19,310 nt of DNA from assembly GCA_001791035.1 (NCBI GenBank), contig MGDX01000033.1:2717-22026 (forward strand), given 5' to 3'. Made by a program: the position numbers and the translations under genes. This document shows positions 7,150 through 13,214 of the stretch, piece after piece. The notes below the pieces were generated by a model. That model saw only the letters and a program-made list of their open reading frames with translations. It had not been told where the DNA came from and ran no database searches. Numbering within the stretch: the first letter of the stretch is position 1; every line of letters starts with the position of its first letter. The DNA comes from Candidatus Uhrbacteria bacterium RIFCSPHIGHO2_02_FULL_53_13. Lineage in GTDB: Bacteria; Patescibacteriota; Patescibacteriia; UBA9934; UBA11717.

Positions 7150-8454
7150 ATGCCAAGAACGAAACAGGCTTCGTCCAAAAAGGACATCGTGTTGTTTGTT
7201 GTGAACTTGCCAGAAGATGCACAAGGCGCACTCAAGGAACTCAAGAAGATGTACCGATACCCGATTTTGTCTGCCGTTGTTTTTGATCCAAAAAAGCGTC
7301 ATCAGGCGGCGCTCGCAAAAAAGGATAGCGTGGACATTTTGATTCCGGCGGATTTTTCATCGCCGTCGAAGGTCACCAAGGCCCTCATGCCCTATCAGCA
7401 TCGCTTTTTGGCGGTGACCTGTCGCGGCGAATACAACATCGGACTCTTTCGCGCGCTCATTCCGCATGTTCCGTATCTACGCACGCCCACCGCGACATCC
7501 CTTGAATGGGCCACCAACAAGCTTGAAATGCGCAAAAGATTTTTTGCGTACGATAAAACCATGTCGCCAAAATTCGCCATCGTGGAGGACGCTGGAAAAG
7601 CTTCCATCGTAAAAATCAAAAAGCGCGTGAAGTTTCCCATGGTCGTCAAGCCGACGGGACTCGCGGCAAGTTTGCTCGTAACGCTATGCTACCACCAAGA
7701 CGAACTCGAGCGCGCTCTACGTAACGCGTTTCGCAAAGTGCGCAAGCTCTACCGCGAGCAAGGCGCCCCGACGGAACCAAAAATTCTCGTGGAAGAGTTT
7801 ATGGAAGGCGACATGTACTCCATTGACTCGTATGTGTCTACACGAGGGACGGTGTATCACTGCCCCATTGTGCACATCAAAACGGGTCAGGCGGTTGGGT
7901 ACGAGGATTTTTTTGGATACATGCGCATGACGCCGACGAAATTGAGCAAGGCGTCTATTTTGAAAGCACAGGATATCGCGACCAAGACCGTGCATGCTTT
8001 GGGACTACGCAGTTCCACCGCGCACACGGAGCTCATGCGCACCGAGGACGGCTGGCGCGTGATTGAAAGCGGTCCGCGTATCGGCGGCAACCGCGTACTC
8101 ATGTACGAGTTGTCGTATGGGTTCAACCACGCGCTCAACGACATCTTGATTCGCATTCCAAAAAAGCCGGTCATCTCGAACCGCGCGCGCGGCTACTCGT
8201 CCGTTCTGGAATTTTTCGCTAAAAAAGAAGGACGCATCACAAAAATCAAGGGGCGAAAGAAAGCAGAGCTGTTGGGCTCATTCCACTCACTCACGCAAAA
8301 GAAAAAAGTAGGCGACCGCGCCAAGTTTGCGAGCCGTGGAGGTAAAGCTATTTTGTCGGTGTGTTTGTTCAACAAAGATCGCTCCGAGCTCTTGGCCGAT
8401 ATTCGGCGTTTGGAAAAAATGGTCGTGATCGAGACGAGAAAAGGGGTTGCTTAG
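7150..8454 (+). CDS. ATP-grasp domain ligase of unknown substrate
   Basis: A 434-residue protein with an N-terminal Rossmann-like pre-ATP-grasp region (DIVLFVVNLPED at 12-23), the TNKLEMRKRF helix before the fold (122-131), nucleotide-binding strand FPMVVKPTG (162-170), the hinge ILVEEFMEGDMYSIDSYVS (212-230) and the metal-binding end TELMRTEDGW...ESGPRIGGNR (293-314). These match ATP-grasp carboxylate-amine or carboxylate-thiol ligases, which activate a carboxylate as acyl phosphate. About 90 C-terminal residues rich in Lys/Arg follow. The nearest described groups are L-amino-acid ligases and carbamoyl-phosphate-synthase-like ATP-grasps; the substrate cannot be read from the sequence. It starts two bases after dus, with no obvious functional link. 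Confidence 0.85.
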   Translation: MPRTKQASSKKDIVLFVVNLPEDAQGALKELKKMYRYPILSAVVFDPKKRHQAALAKKDSVDILIPADFSSPSKVTKALMPYQHRFLAVTCRGEYNIGLFRALIPHVPYLRTPTATSLEWATNKLEMRKRFFAYDKTMSPKFAIVEDAGKASIVKIKKRVKFPMVVKPTGLAASLLVTLCYHQDELERALRNAFRKVRKLYREQGAPTEPKILVEEFMEGDMYSIDSYVSTRGTVYHCPIVHIKTGQAVGYEDFFGYMRMTPTKLSKASILKAQDIATKTVHALGLRSSTAHTELMRTEDGWRVIESGPRIGGNRVLMYELSYGFNHALNDILIRIPKKPVISNRARGYSSVLEFFAKKEGRITKIKGRKKAELLGSFHSLTQKKKVGDRAKFASRGGKAILSVCLFNKDRSELLADIRRLEKMVVIETRKGVA

Positions 8455-8506
8455 GCGGAAGAAGTATCTGGACTTTTTTTATGATTCGTGTTGAGATGCG
8501 CCTGCC

Positions 8507-9124
8507 ATGAGATTTATATGCAGACTGATGATCACTTTGGCCACGTTGGCCGGTGTTGATGTCATGGGTGCACGTACGGCAAAGGCCGACGTGTGGGATG
8601 GTGAGCAAATCGTGGTAGCCATGAGCGCGAGTACGTCTCCGCTTGACGCGCGCGAGCGTGTGCAGATGAGTGTGTTGACTCTAGCATTTTGAGTACCACG
8701 CGCCGAGACATTCAAGTCGTTCGGATACCTGGGACCAACCTTGAAGCCACTTCCTTGGCTTTCGGTGTTTCCAAGCGTGGGGTTTGCGACGGATCGCACT
8801 GCAGACCACGCCACGGCATTTCTGGCTTCGGCGGCGCTCACGTTCACGCCGCTCGAAGGTAAGATTGTCATCTATGTAGAAGTCGACGGCTACTTTACCG
8901 CGCAACAAGCGGAGTTTTACGGCTTCTACAAGCTCGGGATCCATCCACCACAGCTCGGGCCATTTTCGTTCGGTATTCAAGTGGAGCAATACAACGCGAG
9001 CTTTTGGGTTGGTCCGAACGTTGCGCTTTCGTTCGGCCCAGTCGAGGTGGGTGTGCAATGGCACACGTCCGTCACTGACGTTGTGGGACACGCCATGCGC
9101 GTCCCAATCGCAATCAACTTCTAG
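8507..9124 (+). pseudogene. Secreted beta-strand-rich (barrel-like) protein gene interrupted by an in-frame TGA
   Basis: Reading one frame from ATG 8507 to TAG 9122-9124 gives a 205-residue product broken only by TGA at 8690-8692 (codon 62). Before the stop there is a good signal peptide (MRFICRLMITLATLAG, cleavage near TAKA|DVW at 27). After it the frame stays open: VPRAETFKSFGYLGPTLKP, then alternating polar/hydrophobic strands (KIVIYVEVDGYF, FYGFYKLGI, FSFGIQVEQYNASFWVGP, VALSFGPVEVGVQWHTS) and a C-terminal ...RVPIAINF. This pattern, including the terminal Phe, recalls outer-membrane barrels, although CPR cells are thought to be monoderm. I did not recognise the family. It could be a recent pseudogene, a sequencing error (TGG or GGA mutated to TGA), readthrough, or two genes (second start ATG 8741). 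It is the last plus-strand gene before a terminator. Confidence 0.6.
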
Positions 9125-9128
9125 CTTT

Positions 9129-9153
9129 AAGGCCCGACACATGTTCGGGCCTT
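9129..9153. terminator. 9-bp GC-rich hairpin terminator between convergent genes
   Basis: AAGGCCCGA (9129-9137) pairs perfectly with TCGGGCCTT (9145-9153) around a 7-base loop (CACATGT). It begins five bases after the stop of the plus-strand barrel-like gene and lies 41 bases before the stop of the convergent nuclease gene, so it can serve both. No long U-run follows on the plus strand. Confidence 0.75.
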
Positions 9154-9194
9154 CCCATTTGATCAGCTACAGCGCGCATGCAAGTCACGCAAAA

Positions 9195-9932
9195 TTACTC
9201 ATCAACGGCCGCGCGATACGTACAGTAGTCACAGTGATCTCCTACATTTGGAATCGCGGATGCATCCAGGCACGCCTTAATGTCAACGAGCGTCCCCTCC
9301 ACCCAATCGGCATTTCCCGTGTATGGAATGAGATGCACATCAAACGTCACCTTCCCGTCGAATGCCGGCTCATTTGGCCGCCCGGTACAGTATACAAAAT
9401 ATCCCGTGTCGCTTACCGTCAAGCCGTTCTGCCTCAACAGCCATTGGTAAATCTCCATCTGGCGCTTGTAGCCGATATGCCAATCTTCGTTGAGCTCGGT
9501 AACCGGCTCGCTTTTGGCGGTGGCTTTGTAGTCCACCACGATATAAGCGTCGTCGTCTATCCACAAATCGTCGATGGCGCCCGAAACCACAAGACCCGTT
9601 GGCGCGTGATGCGTCGCAACGCCCTTGAAATTTTCGCGCCACACATCGATGTGCTCGTGCGCCGCCGGACGTGCCGAAATTCCGTACGCCTTTTGCAAAG
9701 GATGTTGCTCGCCTTTGGCGCGGTGAACGTCAAACTCGGTTTTCAAAAGCGTATCCACCGCCGAGTTGATGTTGAACGGAAACCCCGGAGGCCGCTTGAT
9801 GCCTTTCACGTTATCGAGCCAAAAGCACCGCGGACATTCAAGAAAGAGATCGATTTTACTTCGACTCAACCGCCAAAGTTTTCCGCCGTAATTCCAATCC
9901 GCCTTTCGCGGCACGCTGTAGTATTGAGACAT
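9195..9932 (-). CDS. PD-(D/E)XK nuclease family protein (RecB/Cas4-like, probable Fe-S cluster)
   Basis: A 245-residue stand-alone nuclease of the RecB/AddB/Cas4 superfamily. Helix and entry motif RLSRSKIDLFLECPRCFWL (21-39) carry Cys33 and Cys36. The core has SGAIDDLW (117-124, first metal Asp), VVDYKATAK (132-140, the D-x-K active site) and the RecB-type QMEIYQWLL (158-166). The C-terminus GDHCDYCTYR (231-240) adds Cys234 and Cys237. Four cysteines in this 2+2 arrangement fit a 4Fe-4S clamp around the nuclease core, similar in principle to AddB and Cas4. No cas genes or AddA are nearby. ATG 9932 is preferred; a TTG at 9959 would overlap the upstream gene. It is the last gene of the C39-protease cluster. 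Its cellular role is unknown. Confidence 0.85.
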   Translation of the reverse strand: MSQYYSVPRKADWNYGGKLWRLSRSKIDLFLECPRCFWLDNVKGIKRPPGFPFNINSAVDTLLKTEFDVHRAKGEQHPLQKAYGISARPAAHEHIDVWRENFKGVATHHAPTGLVVSGAIDDLWIDDDAYIVVDYKATAKSEPVTELNEDWHIGYKRQMEIYQWLLRQNGLTVSDTGYFVYCTGRPNEPAFDGKVTFDVHLIPYTGNADWVEGTLVDIKACLDASAIPNVGDHCDYCTYRAAVDE

Positions 9933-9948
9933 AGGGTGGGAAGAAAAG

Positions 9949-10578
9949 TTATTGCTCAAACATCGCGCTCAAGAATCCTAACAACACAGCTACAACAAGC
10001 CACGCAATGCCCCATGGTTTCCATTTATTCTGCGCGGCAACAAAGGCTTCTACGCTTTCCCATTTGCGAGCTTTCCAAGCCCACTCGCTTCCTTTCAACC
10101 CAAGCATGATCCAGATAACAATATTCGCAATCGGCACAAATGAGAGGAGAGAAATCCAAACACCGTGGTAGATGCCCCAAATCCAAGTCAAACCGAACGC
10201 GCCCCAGTTCCAGCCTTTGACTTCTTCAGGCACCGCGGAACCCTCCTGCATGCCGGACCTCTTATCGAATGTTGCGCCTTCAACAGATTCTTTTTTCGTG
10301 AGATAGACAATGCCCACTGGAATCCCGATCATGGTTCCTATCACGCATACAACACCCAGCAATCCAAGAACAACGTTGATGATTCTTGCCGCCAACAGCC
10401 ATAACTCTGATGCAGTCCCAAAATAAACGATACTAAAATTGGCGATGGCATAGATGATCAAGATAAGCACCAAACCGGCAAAAGGTCCGATAAGCCAAGA
10501 GAGCCCGATCGTCTTGTTTCGTTTAGAAATCATAGAACGGTTTGTTGAATGCTTGTTAGCAATAAGGTTCAATATCAT
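9949..10578 (-). CDS. Polytopic membrane protein with WNWGAF...WIWG motif, function unknown
   Basis: A 209-residue membrane protein. Hydrophobic segments lie at about 27-53, 62-93, 128-160 and 189-206. Between the second and third is a charged cytosolic-looking stretch (94-121). The core GWNWGAFGLTWIWGIYHG (122-139) and ending LGLKGSEWAWKARKW (159-173) form a tryptophan-rich pattern that I recall from many uncharacterised bacterial membrane proteins. It may be a small domain inserted near membranes; the function is not established. ATG 10578 overlaps the stop of the upstream 74-residue gene as ATGA, which favours this start over ATG 10533. The nuclease gene follows 16 bases later. Codon use looks like its neighbours. 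Confidence 0.75.
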   Translation of the reverse strand: MILNLIANKHSTNRSMISKRNKTIGLSWLIGPFAGLVLILIIYAIANFSIVYFGTASELWLLAARIINVVLGLLGVVCVIGTMIGIPVGIVYLTKKESVEGATFDKRSGMQEGSAVPEEVKGWNWGAFGLTWIWGIYHGVWISLLSFVPIANIVIWIMLGLKGSEWAWKARKWESVEAFVAAQNKWKPWGIAWLVVAVLLGFLSAMFEQ

Positions 10579-10799
10579 TGCGAGGTAAGCCTCTTCAAAA
10601 ACGCTTCCACCTTTTGGAAAAGCGCGATGATTTTAATTCCATTCACCATCTCACGTCCGTCAAAATCTTCTTGGTCTGTCCGCTCCGCTTGTATTCCTAA
10701 TTCTTCCGGCTTCATTCCCATCTCTTCAGGGGACGGACCCATCCTTTCTAATGGCATAGCATGATCGTTATTGGTTATAGAAACTTCCGCAAACGACAC
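10575..10799 (-). CDS. Small acidic hypothetical protein (74 aa)
   Basis: Not recognised. A 74-residue frame from a GTG at 10799 (ATG 10757 is an inner alternative). It has an acidic, Met/Glu/Pro-rich middle (about 15-50: PLERMGPSPEEMG, MKPEELGIQAERTDQEDF) and a hydrophobic-basic C-terminal helix (MVNGIKIIALFQKVEAFLKR, about 51-70). No signal peptide is seen. The four-base ATGA overlap with the following membrane-protein gene is the main evidence that it is real. It lies 65 bases downstream of the C39 protease gene on the same strand and so probably belongs to the same transcript. It might be an adaptor or regulator of the membrane protein; that is speculation. Confidence 0.55.
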   Translation of the reverse strand: MSFAEVSITNNDHAMPLERMGPSPEEMGMKPEELGIQAERTDQEDFDGREMVNGIKIIALFQKVEAFLKRLTSQ

Positions 10800-10864
10800 T
10801 GTTGATTCTCACACCCCGTTCCCCTAACGTTCGCAACAGACATACATCACAAGTTTGGAGTTGG

Positions 10865-11527
10865 TCATGACGATTCATTCGCCGATGATGCGACCGCAAT
10901 GCCATACCACCGATAGAATGGCCCCACTCCGCCGCCTTGCCAAAAGCTCAAGAGTTCGGATCGTGAGAGCGTTCGATTGCCGGACTCTGCGCCGTTGTCA
11001 TCAATAGTATGACCGTCATCGCCTTGAGGATACCATGAATCGTAAAGATGGAATGTGTCTGTTTCGCGATCATATCCGAGTACCGTTATGTAGTGCAGAG
11101 TGCCTTCTTTTCGCCCGAGCAGAATGACAGGATGGCCGCGTTGAAGCTCGGACACAACAGCACGCATACGATCGTTGTAAGAAAGATGCCGTGCTGTGAA
11201 CTCACGGGGCGACAGGTCTCGGTCTTTAAGTACAGCCGTCATTCCCCATGGCAGTGTGCCACCACTTGGCAAGCGCCATTTGGTCGATGCCACAATTTCA
11301 CGAGGGTCCGTGAACACTCCCGTTACGCCCGCAATCGCTGCCGCCGCACTGTAGGGACCACATTCGTTGATGCCTTGACGAAGGCGTTGGTCAATTGGAA
11401 ATGGAATCGAGACCGATACTGCTTCCTCTTTTGTGATGACAACAGCCGGCACCCGCACCATCCAAGCTACTCCAAAGATAGCAACAATCAATATCAGAAA
11501 CCCAAATACCCAAAATACTTGTTTCAT
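10865..11527 (-). CDS. Membrane-anchored C39-like cysteine peptidase
   Basis: A 220-residue protein with one N-terminal membrane helix (about 5-23: FWVFGFLILIVAIFGVAWM) and an extracytoplasmic papain-fold domain. The active site is visible: RQGINECGPYSAAAA with Cys56 (oxyanion Gln probably Gln51), LHYITVLGYD with His145, and LYDSWYP with Asp163. This is the C39-like (Peptidase_C39_2) pattern, seen both in bacteriocin-leader peptidases and in stand-alone secreted enzymes. No ABC transporter or leader-peptide gene is nearby, so bacteriocin export is not supported. It is the first gene of a minus-strand run with the 74-residue gene, a membrane protein and a PD-(D/E)XK nuclease. Its ATG is only six bases from a 163-bp palindromic element. 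Confidence 0.82.
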   Translation of the reverse strand: MKQVFWVFGFLILIVAIFGVAWMVRVPAVVITKEEAVSVSIPFPIDQRLRQGINECGPYSAAAAIAGVTGVFTDPREIVASTKWRLPSGGTLPWGMTAVLKDRDLSPREFTARHLSYNDRMRAVVSELQRGHPVILLGRKEGTLHYITVLGYDRETDTFHLYDSWYPQGDDGHTIDDNGAESGNRTLSRSELLSFWQGGGVGPFYRWYGIAVASSANESS

Positions 11528-11533
11528 ACTTTA

Positions 11534-11696
11534 GAGACCTCTGAAAAAGTCCGGTACGAGGCCGGTGCGAGCAGGATTTGTTCCGTCGCTCGGATCGGTT
11601 ATGAAAGCGATATGGACTTATCGGTAAGTAAGCGAGCCGAGATGATGGGACGAATTCTGCCGCAACGGAGCCGTGCTGGGCTTTTACAGAGGTCCC
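11534..11696. repeat. 163-bp long imperfect palindrome with terminal inverted repeats (MITE-like)
   Basis: The outer 19 bases are inverted repeats: GAGACCTCTGAAAAAGTCC at 11534-11552, against GGGACCTCTGTAAAAGCCC read on the minus strand from 11696, with 16 of 19 identical. Similarity continues inward along both arms (for example CGGTACGAGGCCGGTGCG against CAGCACGGCTCCGTTGCG) and closes at the centre with CGATA (11608-11612) and TATCG (11619-11623) around TGGACT. The whole unit can fold as one long hairpin. No transposase frame and no clear target duplication are visible. It looks like a miniature inverted-repeat element, and it forms the leader region of the C39 peptidase gene. Confidence 0.7.
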
Positions 11697-11698
11697 AT

Positions 11699-11715
11699 GA
11701 GTGATTGTATCACTC
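11699..11715. promoter_or_regulatory. Operator-like dyad GAGTGAT-N3-ATCACTC
   Basis: Perfect 7-base arms GAGTGAT (11699-11705) and ATCACTC (11709-11715) with a 3-base spacer lie just outside the palindromic element, in the divergent region between the C39 peptidase and lexA. The form suits a dimeric repressor. It is not a known LexA box. No bound protein can be named. Confidence 0.35.
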
Positions 11716-11787
11716 TTCTCAATGAGCATGCCTATATTTGGTGCTTCTTTTTCTCTCAATCAGCTCCAGTTTCCATCTCATTCAAAG

Positions 11788-11796
11788 TTATCCACA
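11788..11796 (+). promoter_or_regulatory. Perfect DnaA-box match (TTATCCACA) upstream of lexA promoter
   Basis: TTATCCACA equals the canonical DnaA box. It ends eight bases before the predicted -35 of lexA. About 0.15 such matches are expected by chance in both strands of this window, so a single hit is suggestive only. I did not see a cluster of boxes or an AT-rich unwinding region, so this is not proposed as an origin. Confidence 0.4.
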
Positions 11797-11804
11797 CATC
11801 ACGC

Positions 11805-11833
11805 TTGCGTTCGGTTTTTGTTTGGTTTAGAAT
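11805..11833 (+). promoter_or_regulatory. Sigma-70-type promoter of lexA
   Basis: TTGCGT (11805-11810), a 17-base spacer and TAGAAT (11828-11833) form a good housekeeping promoter. Transcription would begin near 11840, giving a leader of about 36 bases before the lexA ATG. A palindromic CGAAC-N4-GTTCG LexA box is not present. Separate GTTCG (11809-11813) and CGAAC (11835-11839) half-sites flank the spacer and -10 and may be relevant to autoregulation. Confidence 0.65.
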
Positions 11834-11875
11834 ACGAACAGAAAGGAAACACTCCCACACAACTCGCCGCACAAT

Positions 11876-12496
11876 ATGCCTCCCCTCACCAAAAAGCAAT
11901 CAGAAGTATTTAACTTTATCAAACGATTTGTCGGTAACGAGGGCTACGCGCCATCGTACCGAGAAATTGCCTTACACTTCGGCCTCTCATCTCCTGCCAC
12001 GGCCTATCAACACGTGCAAGCGCTCGTAGAAAAAGGCGTTCTAATGAGTGGAGATGAGGGCTTAGCACGCAGTATTGAAGTTGTTGAGCCAAAAGAATCG
12101 TTTGCGCCTGGTGTCGCTATTTTGCCACTTGCCGGACTCATCACGGCAGGAGAGCCCATTGAAGCAGTAGAGGACAACGAAACGATTGGCGTTCCGGCAA
12201 GCTTTGTAATGGACGAATCCAACTCATACGTTCTGCGCGTGAAAGGAAACTCCATGATTGAAGACGGCATTTTAGACGGAGATTACGTTGTCATCGAACG
12301 TAACAACTACCCGCGCAATGGGGAGGTCGTAGTGGCGCTCCTTGATAACACGCACGCCACACTCAAACGATTCTACAAAGAAGAAAAACGTATCCGACTG
12401 CAACCAGCGAACCGAACCATGCAGCCAATCTTCGTGCGGGATGTCATTATCCAAGGAGTGGTTCGAGCAGTCATTCGTCAGTTTAGCAGTGTGTAG
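11876..12496 (+). CDS. lexA: SOS repressor LexA (self-cleaving S24 peptidase)
   Basis: A 206-residue repressor of DNA-damage genes. The N-terminal winged helix-turn-helix is clear (LTKKQSEVFNFIKRF at 4-18; recognition region SYREIALHFGLSSPATAYQHVQ, about 27-48). The C-terminal serine peptidase has the self-cleavage Ala91-Gly92 in GLITAGEPIEA, the nucleophile Ser126 in VKGNSMIEDGI and the catalytic Lys164 in ATLKRFY. Spacing matches E. coli LexA (Ala84-Gly85, Ser119, Lys156) with an offset of 7 to 8 residues. It should respond to RecA filaments on single-stranded DNA. Downstream on the same strand, after a repeat-rich gap, are the dinB-type polymerase and its small partner, plausible targets. 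No Shine-Dalgarno site is seen at the start. Confidence 0.95.
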   Translation: MPPLTKKQSEVFNFIKRFVGNEGYAPSYREIALHFGLSSPATAYQHVQALVEKGVLMSGDEGLARSIEVVEPKESFAPGVAILPLAGLITAGEPIEAVEDNETIGVPASFVMDESNSYVLRVKGNSMIEDGILDGDYVVIERNNYPRNGEVVVALLDNTHATLKRFYKEEKRIRLQPANRTMQPIFVRDVIIQGVVRAVIRQFSSV

Positions 12497-12625
12497 TTTT
12501 GCCGCCGATCGATTTAGAGTATCGCCGTATCCGCCACAGCGCGGAATCCATGTCGGCGATGCCCTGTGTCGAAACATGGACGATGCAGGAATTTTACTCA
12601 AGGGGTCTTTCAAAAGTCCTCCAAA

Positions 12626-12765
12626 GATAGAAACAGCCGCAGACTTTTGTTCGCTTGTCATCGTTCTGTGTCGGGGTCACACGGAATCATGAAGTTGCGA
12701 ACACTTAAGTTATGGGCAAAATTGAGAATCGAATAACTCGGTTTTCCATGCGGCTGTTTTCTATC
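12626..12765. repeat. Widely spaced inverted repeat (16-17 bp arms) downstream of lexA
   Basis: GATAGAAACAGCCGCA (12626-12641) is inverted as TGCGGCTGTTTTCTATC (12749-12765), identical apart from one extra base. About 107 bases lie between them, including a small stem (TCTGTGT / ACACGGA) and no open gene. It could be the ends of a decayed mini-element or a long-range structure in the lexA 3' RNA. Confidence 0.4.
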
Positions 12766-12778
12766 GTAAAACTCTTAT

Positions 12779-12904
12779 ATGACACTTCGCTCTTCCATTC
12801 CTCAACGTGTGCAATTCGCAAATCGTAAACAACGCCAAACATGGCGGCTCCCTGTTAAAGGCCTTAGACGCATGATTGTTGTTGCATCTTTGAGATCACA
12901 ATGA
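12779..12904 (+). CDS. Possible 41-residue basic peptide (doubtful)
   Basis: ATG 12779 opens a 41-codon frame (MTLRSSIPQRVQFANRKQRQ, then TWRLPVKGLRRMIVVASLRSQ) ending in TGA. It is strongly basic and unrecognised. No ribosome site or clear promoter is seen, and it ends at the edge of an interspersed repeat. It may be random, or a gene remnant. Confidence 0.15.
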   Translation: MTLRSSIPQRVQFANRKQRQTWRLPVKGLRRMIVVASLRSQ

Positions 12905-12917
12905 TGTGCACTGGGTT

Positions 12918-13130
12918 GTCATTGCGAGATCAAGCGGGATGAAGAACATGCCTTGAGGCGTGTTCTGACCGTGAGACAGGCACTCCGATATGTACAATAT
13001 GTGCATCGGAGTACCCCGAGAATTAAGATGCCAAACAATCTCATTCCGGCATTTAGATTGTTTCGCTGCGCTCGCAATGACGGACAGAGGAGTGCTCGTA
13101 ATGACAGTCTGAAGAGGCGCTCGCAATGAC
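12918..13130. repeat. Composite dispersed palindromic repeat (GTCATTGCGAG / CTCGCAATGAC family)
   Basis: GTCATTGCGAG at 12918-12928 is mirrored by CTCGCAATGAC at 13071-13081, followed by further copies at 13095-13105 (one change, CTCGTAATGAC) and 13120-13130. Inside are nested stems: AGAACATGCC / GGCGTGTTCT (12943-12952 / 12957-12966, one mismatch), ACTCCGAT / ATCGGAGT (12982-12989 / 13005-13012) and AAACAATCT / AGATTGTTT (13033-13041 / 13055-13063). On the minus strand it translates to SVIASAAKQS, a well-known spurious peptide produced by this widespread bacterial interspersed repeat. It is not coding. Confidence 0.75.
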
Positions 13131-13156
13131 ACCTAGAAAGGCCGCGCTGTCCGAAC

Positions 13157-13209
13157 ACTATGCACTACTCACCGCTCACTGTTTACTATTTACCACTCAC
13201 TGTTCACTC
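13157..13209. repeat. Low-complexity CACT/TTTAC tandem-like stretch
   Basis: Near-repeats such as CACTACTCACCG, CTCACTGTTTACTATTTACC and ACTCACTGTTCACTCACTCC run up to six bases before the ATG at 13215. It resembles the degenerate array before era in kind but not in sequence. Any promoter for the following genes would have to lie here; none is clear. Confidence 0.4.
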
Positions 13210-13214
13210 ACTCC

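Larger units (their letters stand above)
12497..13214. other. 718-base repeat-rich intergenic region between lexA and the dinB module
   Basis: No convincing gene is present. From left to right it holds: an unassigned stretch with short open frames on both strands; an inverted repeat pair (12626-12641 / 12749-12765); a 41-codon basic frame (12779-12904) of doubtful reality; a composite interspersed repeat (12918-13130); and a low-complexity run of CACT/TTTAC units (13157-13209) directly before the next start codon. The region looks like a landing site for mobile repeats, not coding DNA. Confidence 0.6.

Noticed and set aside
8690..8692. UGA as a sense codon (Gly or Trp) in a recoded genome
   Set aside because: Several intact genes in the window end in TGA at sensible positions (glycosyltransferase, FecR-like protein, malic enzyme, DUF6504-like protein), so genome-wide recoding is not supported.
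8681..9142. Minus-strand 153-codon frame opposite the barrel-like gene
   Set aside because: Its product is rich in Arg, Trp and Cys with no recognisable pattern, whereas the plus strand gives a signal peptide and regular beta strands. The plus strand is preferred.
9009..10109. Plus-strand 366-codon open frame
   Set aside because: It runs antisense to the PD-(D/E)XK nuclease and membrane-protein genes, which have clear motifs. Its own product is basic and motif-free.
11391..11759. Transposase fragment inside the palindromic element
   Set aside because: Frames crossing the element show no catalytic motif or similarity that I recognise; the element appears noncoding.
11788..11796. Replication origin
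   Set aside because: Only one DnaA box, no AT-rich unwinding element and no dnaA or dnaN nearby.
12272..12692. Overlapping frames on both strands (129 and 116 codons) at the lexA 3' end
   Set aside because: They overlap the LexA peptidase domain and continue into repeat-rich DNA without motifs.
13071..13130. CRISPR-like spacing of CTCGCAATGAC units (about 24-25 bases apart)
   Set aside because: Only three short, imperfect units with no consistent repeat length and no cas genes; they are parts of a dispersed palindromic repeat.
12896..13158. Two minus-strand frames of 78-79 codons
   Set aside because: They translate the interspersed repeat (SVIASAAKQS-type spurious peptide) and are not genes.
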